From: an uncultured Muribaculaceae bacterium | GTDB lineage: Bacteria > Bacteroidota > Bacteroidia > Bacteroidales > Muribaculaceae | Length of the DNA: 56,481 bases | Direction: 5' to 3' | Assembly: GCA_910587925.1 (NCBI GenBank) | Contig: CAJUOC010000017.1 | Span: forward strand, 1 to 56,481 | Shown: in pieces, positions 7,582-15,213 of the stretch | Numbering within the stretch: position 1 is the stretch's first letter | Layout: the number at the start of each line of letters is the position of its first letter | Program-made: the position numbers and the translations under genes | Notes under the pieces: model-generated | The model's input: the letters and a program-made list of their open reading frames with translations, nothing else | Told to the model about the DNA's origin: nothing | Database searches by the model: none

Positions 7582-8307
7582 TCACTCGAAATAGAATGAA
7601 AGCACTATCATCTTTGATGTGGCCTTGGTCAGCGAGTTGGTAAATTTCATGCGGTCGGGGTCGTCTTGCAGGTCGGGACGGTCGTGGCGCAGTATGTCGC
7701 TGAGTCCGAAGCAGAATTTCAGCTCGGGGATGAGCTTGAAAAAGGGCAGGTAGAAGTCGCAGCCAAATCCCACCGTAATATATACGTCGCTGCCGGTAAG
7801 CTGAATATTGTCGGAGCGCTTTTTAGACACGTCGAAAGCCGGCATCACGCCGCCTACCACATAGGGCCGGGCGTTGCGCACGCGCATCGCGGCAAACTTG
7901 AGGTCTATCGGCAGGGTGATGTAGGTCGACTTGATATTCTGCTTTTGCTCGTCGCCCGAGCCCAGCTCGCGAAACCGTATGTTGCGCGAGCCAAACATCA
8001 TGCCCGGCGAAAACCGCAGGCTGAAGTAATTGTTGAGCCGCAGCGCCACAAGGCCGCTCACCGTAAAGCCCGGTGCATAGCTCACCTGCTCGGCGCGCCA
8101 CACCTCGCCGGCGTCGGTCACGAAGCCATTGTGGCAAAAGCGCAGATCTTCGGTGTGTGCTCCCAGCGAGAATCCCAGGTGCCACCGGCGCAGGTCTGCA
8201 TATGGGCGGTTTTCGAGCTTGTCGTTGAGCCGACGGGCGCCGCAGGCGTCGGTCGGGCCGGCCAGCAAGACGAGCAAAGCCGCAAGTATGACTGCAATCC
8301 GTTTCAT
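7582..8307 (-). CDS. porT: PorT family outer membrane protein
   Basis: PorT is an outer-membrane barrel protein required for T9SS function. The 241-residue product starts at ATG 8307 with a signal peptide (MKRIAVILAALLVLLAGPTDACG). The longer frame to 8355 would begin inside a terminator hairpin. Conserved-looking stretches are RRWHLGFSLGAHTEDLRF, VSGLVALRLNNYFSLRFSPGMMFG and TYITLPIDLKFAA. Length is close to Porphyromonas PorT (about 240). It is the first gene of the T9SS run and ends four bases before porP/sprF. In P. gingivalis porT lies apart from porPKLMN; here it leads the cluster. Confidence 0.85.
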   Translation of the reverse strand: MKRIAVILAALLVLLAGPTDACGARRLNDKLENRPYADLRRWHLGFSLGAHTEDLRFCHNGFVTDAGEVWRAEQVSYAPGFTVSGLVALRLNNYFSLRFSPGMMFGSRNIRFRELGSGDEQKQNIKSTYITLPIDLKFAAMRVRNARPYVVGGVMPAFDVSKKRSDNIQLTGSDVYITVGFGCDFYLPFFKLIPELKFCFGLSDILRHDRPDLQDDPDRMKFTNSLTKATSKMIVLSFYFE

Positions 8308-8325
8308 TACATTAAGAAACGCAAA

Positions 8326-8352
8326 ACCGGCGCGTATATTGTACGCGCCGGT
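8326..8352 (-). terminator. Terminator after the Ig-like lipoprotein gene
   Basis: ACCGGCGCGTA (8326-8336) pairs with TACGCGCCGGT (8342-8352), an 11-bp GC-rich stem with a 5-base loop, followed on the minus strand by TTTTGCGTTTC. It sits between the stop of the lipoprotein gene (8385) and the porT start (8307), so it separates the pfkA operon from the T9SS operon. Confidence 0.8.
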
Positions 8353-8384
8353 CAAAAATGCGGTGTGCCGGTACTTCGCGCCGG

Positions 8385-10373
8385 TCAGAAATTGCCGTTG
8401 CGTTGGAAGCGGCCGCTGCCGGTGTTGCCTCGGCCGTGGGCCTGATTGTAACGCTGGTTGCCGGTGCGGTTGGGGTTGTACGGGTCGGTGCCAAACATCG
8501 GGTCTTCGTCTTCCTCCTCCTCATCGCGCGGACGCTCCTCGCCTCGCTTGAGCTTGGGCTTGTTTTTGAGTATGGCCTGGGGCTTCTGAGCGTCGACGGG
8601 GAGGGCATAGATATCCCACGACTGCTCTATCTCCCAATTCTTTTTCAAGTCGAGTTTCTTGGGGAAATAAGCCACTTCCTCGGGCTGTACCGAGTCCAGG
8701 ATGCCGGTCGACCACTTGCCGTCGCGGTCGGTATCAAAGTACATGCGGGCATAGTACGTGCCGGGGGCCAGGTAGCGGAATGTCGCTGTGCCGGCGGCAT
8801 CGGCCGCGACGCTCGCCACCGGTGCGCCCGACGAGTTGAGCAGCTCGACCATAGCGGTGGAGTCGGCGCCGGTCAGATGGAAATGCAGGGTACTGTAGTC
8901 CTCCTGGGTCTTGACGGTAAATGTCGACTCCAGCGGGCGATTGTGTTCGCCGTATACACTCACCCAGGCGGCCGAGTCGACGGCAAAGCGGTATTTGCCG
9001 CCCGGCTGCCACTTCTGCTGCACCATCAGGCCGAGCAGCGGCTTGTCGGGGTCCGGCTCGATGTGCCACTGCTTTACGGGTTTCCACAGCGTGTCGACGA
9101 GCATCTCGAGGCGCACTGCGGCTGTGTCGAGGCTGCGCAGCGGCTGCGACAGTCCCATGCGCAGCGGCTGATTAAGCTCTTGCGACTGCTGTATGCCGCT
9201 GATTTCGAGCAGCGCGAGCGACGGCGGCAGAGTATCGGCCTCCTGCTCCTTCTTGCTCTTTTTGCGGGGGCGGGGCGAGCGGAAGAAGAAGCGCAGGGTG
9301 TCGGTGCTCCACACCAGCCGGTCGAGCGAGTCGGGCTTCTGATATGTGACGGAGAGCTGCAGCGAGTCGTTGGCGACCATGGCGGTGTCGGTGAGCCACA
9401 TCACTATAGAGTCGCGCGCCGGGCTGTACTCGGCCAGCGACCAGCGGTCGGCGCTCTCGCCCGCTCGCGGGCCGCTGATGGCGCGCACAGTGGGCAGCGT
9501 ATCGGCGGGTGCGCCCAGCAGCAGCTGTATCTTGCGGCGCTCGGGCCGGCTGTAGTCGCGCAGGTATTGGGCGCGGTAACCTTCGTTGAACCACGTCAGC
9601 AGCACATCGTTGGGCAGATACCGGCGACCCTCGCGCTGCACTATCGAGTCTTCGCGCAGACTGTCGTAGAGCGTGTCGGTGACCCATACCGTGGTGACAT
9701 ACGGCCTGATGAGTGTATCGAGAAACGCCACATCCTCCGAGCGGTCCCAGTGGTAGTCGCGGTTGAGGTCGTTGAGGGCATATATGCGGTAGTCGCGGTC
9801 GGCGAGGTTGCGCAGCGTGAACTGTCCGTACTGATTGGTGCGGGCGATGCGGTCGGGCTTCAGGGTGCGTATGGCCGAGTCGGCCGTATTGGCGTAGGCG
9901 GCCACGAGCATCCCTTGGGCCGGCTCCAGCGATGAAGCCTCCATCACACGCCCGGATATGCGCAGTGTGTCGATATTGTCGCCGGTCGAAAACTCCAGCG
10001 CAAAGCCGTCGAGCACATTGCCCTCGTTGAGGTCTTTGATGGCGTCGCCAAAGTCGACGGTGTACGTGCGGTCGGGCTCAAGAGAGTCGCGCAGGTTTAC
10101 GGTGATGCGGCGGCCGTTGGCCGATACTTGCGGCGGGTCGGTCTGTACGGGCGATATCACCACCTTGTTGAAGGCGTCGTCGAGGGCGATGTTCTCGTCA
10201 AAGGTAATCGTAAACGATGTGCGCTTGACATTGCGCTCGCCCTGCGCGGGATTTGACCGCACAGGCTCGGGCGGCAACACGTCGCGAGGGCCGCCCTCGG
10301 GGCGGCCCACACTGGCACACGCGGCAAGCAGCAGAGCCGCCGCCGAGGCTATGGTCGGCAGGAGCCTTCTCAC
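8385..10373 (-). CDS. Ig-like (Big_5 type) domain lipoprotein
   Basis: A 662-residue predicted lipoprotein: MRRLLPTIASAAALLLAAC, with Cys19 as the lipidated residue. Residues about 37-130 form a bacterial Ig-like Big_5 domain (PVRSNPAQGERNVKRTSFTITFDENI ... GFALEFSTG). Further beta-sandwich regions follow, and the C-terminus is rich in Arg/Asn/Gly. Such proteins are conserved in Bacteroidota and are thought to sit on the outer membrane; the exact role is not known. The start is GTG at 10373, six bases after the pfkA stop, so it is translated from the pfkA transcript. Confidence 0.85.
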   Translation of the reverse strand: MRRLLPTIASAAALLLAACASVGRPEGGPRDVLPPEPVRSNPAQGERNVKRTSFTITFDENIALDDAFNKVVISPVQTDPPQVSANGRRITVNLRDSLEPDRTYTVDFGDAIKDLNEGNVLDGFALEFSTGDNIDTLRISGRVMEASSLEPAQGMLVAAYANTADSAIRTLKPDRIARTNQYGQFTLRNLADRDYRIYALNDLNRDYHWDRSEDVAFLDTLIRPYVTTVWVTDTLYDSLREDSIVQREGRRYLPNDVLLTWFNEGYRAQYLRDYSRPERRKIQLLLGAPADTLPTVRAISGPRAGESADRWSLAEYSPARDSIVMWLTDTAMVANDSLQLSVTYQKPDSLDRLVWSTDTLRFFFRSPRPRKKSKKEQEADTLPPSLALLEISGIQQSQELNQPLRMGLSQPLRSLDTAAVRLEMLVDTLWKPVKQWHIEPDPDKPLLGLMVQQKWQPGGKYRFAVDSAAWVSVYGEHNRPLESTFTVKTQEDYSTLHFHLTGADSTAMVELLNSSGAPVASVAADAAGTATFRYLAPGTYYARMYFDTDRDGKWSTGILDSVQPEEVAYFPKKLDLKKNWEIEQSWDIYALPVDAQKPQAILKNKPKLKRGEERPRDEEEEDEDPMFGTDPYNPNRTGNQRYNQAHGRGNTGSGRFQRNGNF

Positions 10374-10379
10374 CGGGCG

Positions 10380-11360
10380 TCAGATTGAGAGGCGGCGCAG
10401 GGTGTTGAGCAGCTCGCGGTTGATAGGCTTGTCGTTTTTGATGGCCTTGCTGAAGGGTACATACACGATCTCATCGTTTTTGATGCCTATCATCACATTG
10501 CGCTGGTCTTCCATGAGGGCGTCGATGGCTGCGGCGCCCATGCGCGATGCCAGGATACGGTCGTGGGCTGTGGGCGAGCCGCCGCGCTGCAAGTGGCCCA
10601 GGATGGATACGCGCACGTCGTAGCCGGGGAACTCCTTCTTTACGCGCTCGGCCAGGCCCATCGCTCCGCCGGTGACGGGGCTCTCGGCCACGAGCACTAT
10701 CGACGAGTTTTTGGACTTGCGGAATCCGTTTTGAATCAGCTCGGCCAGCTGGTCGACCTCGGTCGATATCTCCGGGATGATGGCTGCCTCGGCGCCCGAT
10801 GCTATGGCGCCGTTGAGGGCCAGGAAGCCGGCGTCGCGTCCCATCACCTCGATGAAGAAGAGGCGCTCGTGCGATGTGGCAGTGTCGCGTATCTTGTCGA
10901 CACACTCCATGATGGTGTTGAGGGCGGTGTCGTATCCGATGGTGGTGTCGGTGCCGTAGAGGTCGTTGTCGATGGTGCCGGGCAGGCCGATGATGGGGAA
11001 GTTAAACTCATTGGCAAAGATGCGGGCGCCGGTGAGCGAGCCGTCGCCGCCTATCACCACCAGCGCGTCGATGCCCTGACGCTTGATTACGTCAAACGCC
11101 AGCTGGCGGCCCTCGGGAGTCTGAAACTCCTTGCAGCGCGCGGTCTTCAGTATGGTGCCGCCCTGCTGGATGATGTTGGATACATTCTGAGTGCGGAAGT
11201 CGACGATCTCATCGGTGATGAGGCCGCGGTAGCCGCGATATATACCTTTGACTTTCAGGCCGCTGAATATGGCTCCACGGGTCACCGCACGTATGGCGGC
11301 GTTCATGCCGGGAGCGTCGCCGCCCGATGTAAGTATGCCTACACATTTAATCTCTGCCAT
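10380..11360 (-). CDS. pfkA: ATP-dependent 6-phosphofructokinase
   Basis: Catalyses fructose 6-phosphate + ATP to fructose 1,6-bisphosphate + ADP, the committed step of glycolysis. The 326-residue length is usual for the bacterial enzyme. Visible motifs: nucleotide-binding GGDAPGMNAAIR (13-24), GGDGS (104-108) and the catalytic PGTIDND (127-133), whose first Asp is the general base. GGDGS with Gly at 104 is the ATP-type rather than the pyrophosphate-type signature. A TATCTTTG promoter element lies 30 bases upstream. It is followed closely by the Ig-like lipoprotein gene. Confidence 0.97.
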   Translation of the reverse strand: MAEIKCVGILTSGGDAPGMNAAIRAVTRGAIFSGLKVKGIYRGYRGLITDEIVDFRTQNVSNIIQQGGTILKTARCKEFQTPEGRQLAFDVIKRQGIDALVVIGGDGSLTGARIFANEFNFPIIGLPGTIDNDLYGTDTTIGYDTALNTIMECVDKIRDTATSHERLFFIEVMGRDAGFLALNGAIASGAEAAIIPEISTEVDQLAELIQNGFRKSKNSSIVLVAESPVTGGAMGLAERVKKEFPGYDVRVSILGHLQRGGSPTAHDRILASRMGAAAIDALMEDQRNVMIGIKNDEIVYVPFSKAIKNDKPINRELLNTLRRLSI

Positions 11361-11389
11361 GGGTAAAAGCTGTTTTTGATTTTAGACTA

Positions 11390-11397
11390 CAAAGATA
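11390..11397 (-). promoter_or_regulatory. -7 element of the pfkA promoter
   Basis: TATCTTTG on the minus strand matches TAnnTTTG. The start point would be about 24 bases before the pfkA ATG. No good -33 element is seen at the usual distance. Confidence 0.6.
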
Positions 11398-11499
11398 TAA
11401 AAATCGGTGCATATTGCCGCCCGATATATTTGCAATCGCAGCGGTGAAATTATTTTGTAGCTGTAATGTAACTATTTTGTGACATCGTTTGTTATATAA

Positions 11500-11637
11500 T
11501 CAAAGCGTACAAAACACCGTCGCAGACCGACTCGGGATCGTAATCCCAACTGACAGGATGGCTGAAAGTGCTGCCGGTCGTCTGCTGAGAGAGAATACCT
11601 CCGATGGTAAGAATAGTCTGCCGATTGCCTGCAATGT
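11500..11637 (+). ncRNA. Candidate structured RNA upstream of a strong terminator
   Basis: The stretch folds locally: GGGAT-CGTA-ATCCC (11534-11547), and GCAGAC (11522-11527), which can pair with either of two GTCTGC copies (11580-11585 or 11616-11621), so two mutually exclusive folds are possible. It runs straight into the 22-bp hairpin with a T-rich arm at 11638-11685, giving a plausible transcript of about 180 nt. A TATAAT sequence lies at 11495-11500 on plus, but no clear Bacteroidota promoter. The strand is uncertain, and I do not recognise a known RNA family. Confidence 0.3.
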
Positions 11638-11685
11638 GCAGAAAACAAAACCCCGCTGCGGCAGCAGCGGGGTTTTGTTTTCTGC
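11638..11685. terminator. 22-bp perfect hairpin, bidirectional terminator
   Basis: Bases 11638-11659 and 11664-11685 are perfect inverted repeats around a 4-base loop. The core is CCCCGCTGC/GCAGCGGGG, flanked by ACAAAA/TTTTGT, so each strand ends in a T-rich arm. It lies 34 bases after the acyl-CoA synthetase stop codon (minus strand) and can also end a plus-strand RNA. Confidence 0.85.
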
Positions 11686-11699
11686 GGGGTGGTCGTGTG

Positions 11700-11710
11700 C
11701 CCCCCCCCCC
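11700..11710. repeat. Run of eleven C
   Basis: A homopolymer C11 (G11 on the coding strand) starts eight bases after the stop codon of the acyl-CoA synthetase gene and precedes its terminator. It is outside any reading frame. Confidence 0.9.
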
Positions 11711-11718
11711 TTGGCAGG

Positions 11719-13374
11719 TCAGTGCTGGTACAGGTAGCGCTTGATGGAGCGCTTGGGAGTCTTCTCAAACTCCTCCTGGTAGATGCGCACGCGGGCAATC
11801 TGCGAGTATCCGGGCAACTCGGAGTTGAGCTGCTTCACGTTCTGATCCATGAGCGACTCTATCTCGCTGTCGGCGATGCCGGCCGCGCGGGCGTTGTCGA
11901 AGTCGGGGTAGATGAGCGCCACCAGCTTGCCGTCTTCGTCGACCACGAGCGACTCGTTGACATACGGCAGATTGTTGATGCGCTGCTCGATTTCCTCGGG
12001 GTAGATATTCTGTCCCGAGGGGCCGAGAATCATGTTTTTGTCGCGGCCGCGTATGTATATGAATCCGTCGGCATCGGTCTGGCATATGTCGCCGGTATTC
12101 ATCCAGCCGTCGCGCATACAGGCCTCGGTCGCCTCGGGATTGCGGTAGTAGCCTTTCATCACATTGTCGCCGCGCACCCACAGCACGCCCGGCACGTTGA
12201 TGGGGTCGGGCGACTCGATGCGCCCCTCCATGCGGTCGACTATGCGGCCACACGACCCCGGGCGCTGGATGTCCCAGTCGGCGTAGGCGATGAGCGGAGC
12301 GCACTCTGTCATGCCATAGCCGATGGTAAAGGGGAAGTGTATGCGGCGCAGGAAGGTCTCGACGTCGGCATTGAGGGCAGCTCCGCCGATGATAAGCTCC
12401 TCGAGACGTCCGCCGAATACCGCCGTGAGCCGCTCCTTGATGCGCCCAAGCAGATGGTCGTCGACAAAGGGCACGTGCAGCAGCATCTTCATCAGAGGCT
12501 TCTCCAGCAGTGGGAACACCTTCGACTTGATGATCTTCTCTATCACCAGCGGTACGGTGATGATGAGCTTGGGCCGGATGGCGGCAAAGGCGTCGATGAT
12601 GATTTTGGGCGAGGGAGTGCGGGTGAGGAAGTAGATGTGGCAGCCGCGGCAGAAGGTGTGGAGCATCTCGATGGTGAGCCCGTACATGTGGGCGAGCGGC
12701 AGCATGCATATGGCTTCGTCGCCGCGCTGCAGGAAGGGGATATTGTCGATGCAGTAGCGGATGTTGCTCCACAGATTGTGGTAGCTTACCATCACGCCTT
12801 TGGAGAAGCCTGTCGAGCCTGATGTATAGTTGATGGCCGCCACGCCGTCGGGGTCGACGGCGGCATACTCGACATCGGCCGGAGTGAAACGCTCGGGATA
12901 GCGCTCGCCGAAGATGCGGTTGAGTGTGGCGCGGGTGTCGGTGAGCTTTTCGGAGCGCGACAGCAGCAGCGAGTAGTCGTTGATGAGCAGGGCGCCCTCG
13001 ATGTCGGGCATGGCCTCGGGGTCGAGGTTTTCCCATATCGCGGAGTCGACAAAGAGCAGGCGCGACTCGGAGTGACATACCAGATTGTGGATATTGTCGG
13101 CCTTGAAGTCGTGCAGTATGGGTACTATCACGGCGCCGTATGTCACCGTGGCGATGAATGCAATCGACCACTGGGCGCAGTTGCGGCCGCAGAGAGCCAC
13201 CTTGTCGCCGGGCTTTATGCCGGCATGGCGGTAAAGCAGATGCAGCTTGGCTATCTTGCGGGCCACGTCGCGGTACTGGAACGATGCTCCGCGGTAGTCG
13301 GTCATGGCCGGATATTCCCAGTTTTCGCGTATAGTGCTTTGCAGCAGGTCTATAAGGGTTTCTTGATGTGCCAT
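11719..13374 (-). CDS. Long-chain fatty-acid--CoA ligase / AMP-binding protein
   Basis: An adenylate-forming enzyme, predicted to activate a fatty acid with ATP to the acyl-adenylate and pass it to CoA. The 551-residue product starts at MAHQETL (ATG 13374); the longer frame to 13428 crosses the promoter. Motifs: P-loop YTSGSTGFSKG (183-193), adenine-binding GYGMTECAP (352-360), GWMNTGD, then GRDKNMILGPSGQNIYPEEIE and the C-terminal lysine region KTPKRSIKRYL. The chain-length preference cannot be read from sequence. It is transcribed alone from a TAGATTTG promoter divergent from the TlpA-like gene. Confidence 0.93.
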   Translation of the reverse strand: MAHQETLIDLLQSTIRENWEYPAMTDYRGASFQYRDVARKIAKLHLLYRHAGIKPGDKVALCGRNCAQWSIAFIATVTYGAVIVPILHDFKADNIHNLVCHSESRLLFVDSAIWENLDPEAMPDIEGALLINDYSLLLSRSEKLTDTRATLNRIFGERYPERFTPADVEYAAVDPDGVAAINYTSGSTGFSKGVMVSYHNLWSNIRYCIDNIPFLQRGDEAICMLPLAHMYGLTIEMLHTFCRGCHIYFLTRTPSPKIIIDAFAAIRPKLIITVPLVIEKIIKSKVFPLLEKPLMKMLLHVPFVDDHLLGRIKERLTAVFGGRLEELIIGGAALNADVETFLRRIHFPFTIGYGMTECAPLIAYADWDIQRPGSCGRIVDRMEGRIESPDPINVPGVLWVRGDNVMKGYYRNPEATEACMRDGWMNTGDICQTDADGFIYIRGRDKNMILGPSGQNIYPEEIEQRINNLPYVNESLVVDEDGKLVALIYPDFDNARAAGIADSEIESLMDQNVKQLNSELPGYSQIARVRIYQEEFEKTPKRSIKRYLYQH

Positions 13375-13416
13375 ATGATAGAGTATGGTATGGGCGGCAT
13401 TGCCGCATTTGATGTG

Positions 13417-13424
13417 CAAATCTA
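13417..13424 (-). promoter_or_regulatory. -7 element for the acyl-CoA ligase gene
   Basis: TAGATTTG on the minus strand (CAAATCTA on plus) fits TAnnTTTG, 43 bases before the ATG. A TTTGG lies upstream but at a short spacing of about 12 bases. Confidence 0.55.
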
Positions 13425-13468
13425 ACAAATAAATGCCAAACGGGCCACCGCGGTTGAGAAAAAAACGC

Positions 13469-13476
13469 TAAATTTG
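13469..13476 (+). promoter_or_regulatory. -7 element for the TlpA-like gene
   Basis: TAAATTTG fits TAnnTTTG and ends 16 bases before the ATG at 13493, which would make the leader very short. The -33 element is unclear. Confidence 0.5.
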
Positions 13477-13492
13477 CCTCAAAAGCATCCAT

Positions 13493-14491
13493 ATGAAGAA
13501 ATACACTTTATTATTGGCCCTGGCCGCCGCCACGGTGGTGGCGTCGGCCGACCCATACAAGGTGCTGGTGCCGCTGGGCAAGGATTTCGACGGCGCCATG
13601 GCATACATTGTAAACTATGATACCGGCGACAATGTCGACTCTGTGCTCGTCGCCGATGGTGCAGCCCACTTTGCCGGGCAGATGGACGAGGCAATCATGG
13701 CCCGCGTGATGGTCGACGGCCAGCGCTACTCGCAGTTTATCATGGAGCCGGGCTCGATATCGTTTTCCAAGACCCGCAGTGCGTTTGGCTCGCCGCTCAA
13801 CGACCGCCTGCGCGAGTATCAAGACTCGGTGACCAATCTCAGCCGCCGATTCCGCGAGACAGCCGACACCGTGCAGCAGAAGGCGCTCTATGCCCGCTAT
13901 CTGTCGATGTCTGACAGCCTGATGAAGGATAATATCGACAATCCTCTCGGCTATATGCTCTTTTTGGAGCAGGCATCGTCGCTCCCGGGCCCCGAGCTTG
14001 AGGCGGCCCTCGCCAAGTATCCCGACATGCTGCGATACAAGCGTGTGGCCAAGCTGCAGGAGAGCGCGCGCCGCCGCTCGGCCACCGGGGTAGGGCAGAA
14101 GTATACCGATTTTGAGGTCAACGGTCAGAAGCTCAGCGACTATGTCGGCAAAGACGGCCGCTATCTGCTGGTCGACTTCTGGGCGAGCTGGTGCGGGCCG
14201 TGCATCCGCCAGACGGCTGTGCTCAAGGAGCTGTATCAGAAGTATAAGGACAAGGGGCTCGACGTGCTCGGCGTGGCCGTATGGGACAAGCCCGAGGACA
14301 CCCGCGCGGCCATCAGCCGCCATGGTCTTACATGGCCCTGCATCATCGACGCCGGCACCATCCCCACCGACCTCTACGGCATATCGGGTATCCCCTGCAT
14401 CATGCTCATAGGACCCGACGGCACCATCCTCAGCCGCGACAAGCAAGACGATGAGCTGCGCGCCGATGTGGCCCGCTATCTCGAGCGCTGA
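13493..14491 (+). CDS. TlpA/ResA-like thioredoxin with N-terminal DUF4369-type domain
   Basis: A 332-residue exported disulfide reductase. It has a signal peptide (MKKYTLLLALAAATVVASA), then a beta-rich domain of the DUF4369 kind to about residue 190, then a thioredoxin fold. The redox motif WCGPC is at 233-237 and the cis-proline region is GISGIPCIMLIGPDG. Such proteins reduce or isomerise disulfides at the periplasmic face and are abundant in Bacteroidota. It has its own promoter; its last 16 bases overlap the end of the convergent VanZ gene. The substrate is unknown. Confidence 0.9.
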   Translation: MKKYTLLLALAAATVVASADPYKVLVPLGKDFDGAMAYIVNYDTGDNVDSVLVADGAAHFAGQMDEAIMARVMVDGQRYSQFIMEPGSISFSKTRSAFGSPLNDRLREYQDSVTNLSRRFRETADTVQQKALYARYLSMSDSLMKDNIDNPLGYMLFLEQASSLPGPELEAALAKYPDMLRYKRVAKLQESARRRSATGVGQKYTDFEVNGQKLSDYVGKDGRYLLVDFWASWCGPCIRQTAVLKELYQKYKDKGLDVLGVAVWDKPEDTRAAISRHGLTWPCIIDAGTIPTDLYGISGIPCIMLIGPDGTILSRDKQDDELRADVARYLER

Positions 14492-14892
14492 CGCGCCGCC
14501 CGTACAGTCGCGTAGACGGCCCTGGGCGCCGTGAGGGCCCCGACGGCGGCTCCGAGCCAGTCGGCCAGCAGGTCGGCATAGTCGGCGGGACGCCCGATGG
14601 GCAGCATCCCCTGCACCGACTCATCCACGGCCATGAAGGCCATCACCCCCATGAGCACATACCACACCACCGCCGGCCGGGCCACTCTGAGGCTCGGCCG
14701 GCTGCGTGTGTAGTCAAAAAGAATCGCGCCGGCAAGTCCTCCGCCGAAGATGGCGTGTATCACCTTGTCGATGCCCTCAAACAGCGGCAGCTCCGTATCT
14801 CCAATCGGAGCCGGAAGCCACGTGGCGTAAAGTATCACGGCGACGACGGCCGCTGTGGGCATATATGCGGTGAGCGCCTGAGCTATTTTCAT
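14476..14892 (-). CDS. VanZ-like family membrane protein
   Basis: A small integral membrane protein of 138 residues with four predicted helices: the first near residues 5-24 (PTAAVVAVILYATWLP), others around HAIFGGGLAGAILFDYT, VVWYVLMGVMAFMAVDES and the C-terminal DWLGAAVGALTAP. The pattern of a loop with D-K-V-I-H followed by E-S-x-Q and an Asp-rich N/D-x-x-A-D motif (RPADYADLLADWLGA) is typical of VanZ-like proteins, which have no established general role outside teicoplanin resistance. An alternative in-frame ATG at 14922 would add ten residues. It overlaps the TlpA-like gene tail to tail. Confidence 0.8.
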   Translation of the reverse strand: MKIAQALTAYMPTAAVVAVILYATWLPAPIGDTELPLFEGIDKVIHAIFGGGLAGAILFDYTRSRPSLRVARPAVVWYVLMGVMAFMAVDESVQGMLPIGRPADYADLLADWLGAAVGALTAPRAVYATVRAARQRSR

Positions 14893-15020
14893 TGTGTCAC
14901 CGTTTGTGGTGTTTAGTTGCATATTTCCAATAAAACGCGATATGTTGACAATTTGTAAAGAATAAACAGTGTATTAACAAATATTAACTATAAATGAATC
15001 CGCATTGCTCAACAAATTGC

Positions 15021-15100
15021 TACCTTTGATGCGGATATGTTTGCCCCCGGGTGAACCTATCCCTTATACATGGTACATGTCCGGCAAAGCCGGTTTTTAT
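15021..15100 (+). ncRNA. Candidate three-hairpin small RNA
   Basis: A perfect -7 element, TACCTTTG (15021-15028), precedes three consecutive hairpins. The first, 15033-15062, is a 12-bp stem with one mismatch and loop CCCG. The second, 15068-15080, is ACATG-GTA-CATGT. The third, 15081-15093, is CCGGC-AAA-GCCGG followed by TTTTTAT, a classic intrinsic terminator. Two G-U pairs in the first stem form only in a plus-strand RNA. The RNA of about 66 nt would lie alone between divergent vanZ and convergent aroF. No -33 element fits well. I do not recognise a known family. Confidence 0.55.
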
Positions 15101-15141
15101 TGCACTGACTTCTGAAAATACGTTTTATCTATAAAACAGCC

Positions 15142-15181
15142 GGAGCGCCACAACCTTTATCTTAATAAAATGCGGCGCTCC
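15142..15181. terminator. Bidirectional terminator after aroF
   Basis: GGAGCGCC (15142-15149) pairs with GGCGCTCC (15174-15181). Inside, TTTAT (15156-15160) pairs with ATAAA (15165-15169). TTTTT follows on the plus strand and a T-rich stretch further out on the minus strand. It lies 33 bases beyond the stop of the DAHP synthase gene. Confidence 0.7.
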
Positions 15182-15213
15182 ATTTTTGGGCGTACATCAT
15201 ATTCTCTATATTC

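Larger units (their letters stand above)
11361..11718. other. Intergenic stretch between fadD-like gene and pfkA
   Basis: No convincing protein gene on either strand. It holds the pfkA promoter (11390-11397), a structured stretch of about 135 bases (candidate RNA, see 11500-11637), a very strong bidirectional terminator (11638-11685) and a run of eleven C (11700-11710). Confidence 0.7.

Noticed and set aside
11500..11637. Firm assignment of the structured region as 6S RNA
   Set aside because: Length is suggestive, but 5' and 3' ends do not form the closing stem expected of 6S RNA, and the promoter is unclear.
11472..11798. Minus-strand 108-codon frame in the pfkA-upstream gap
   Set aside because: It spans the strong terminator and the C11 run; the same DNA is open in more than one frame, and hairpins explain the region better.
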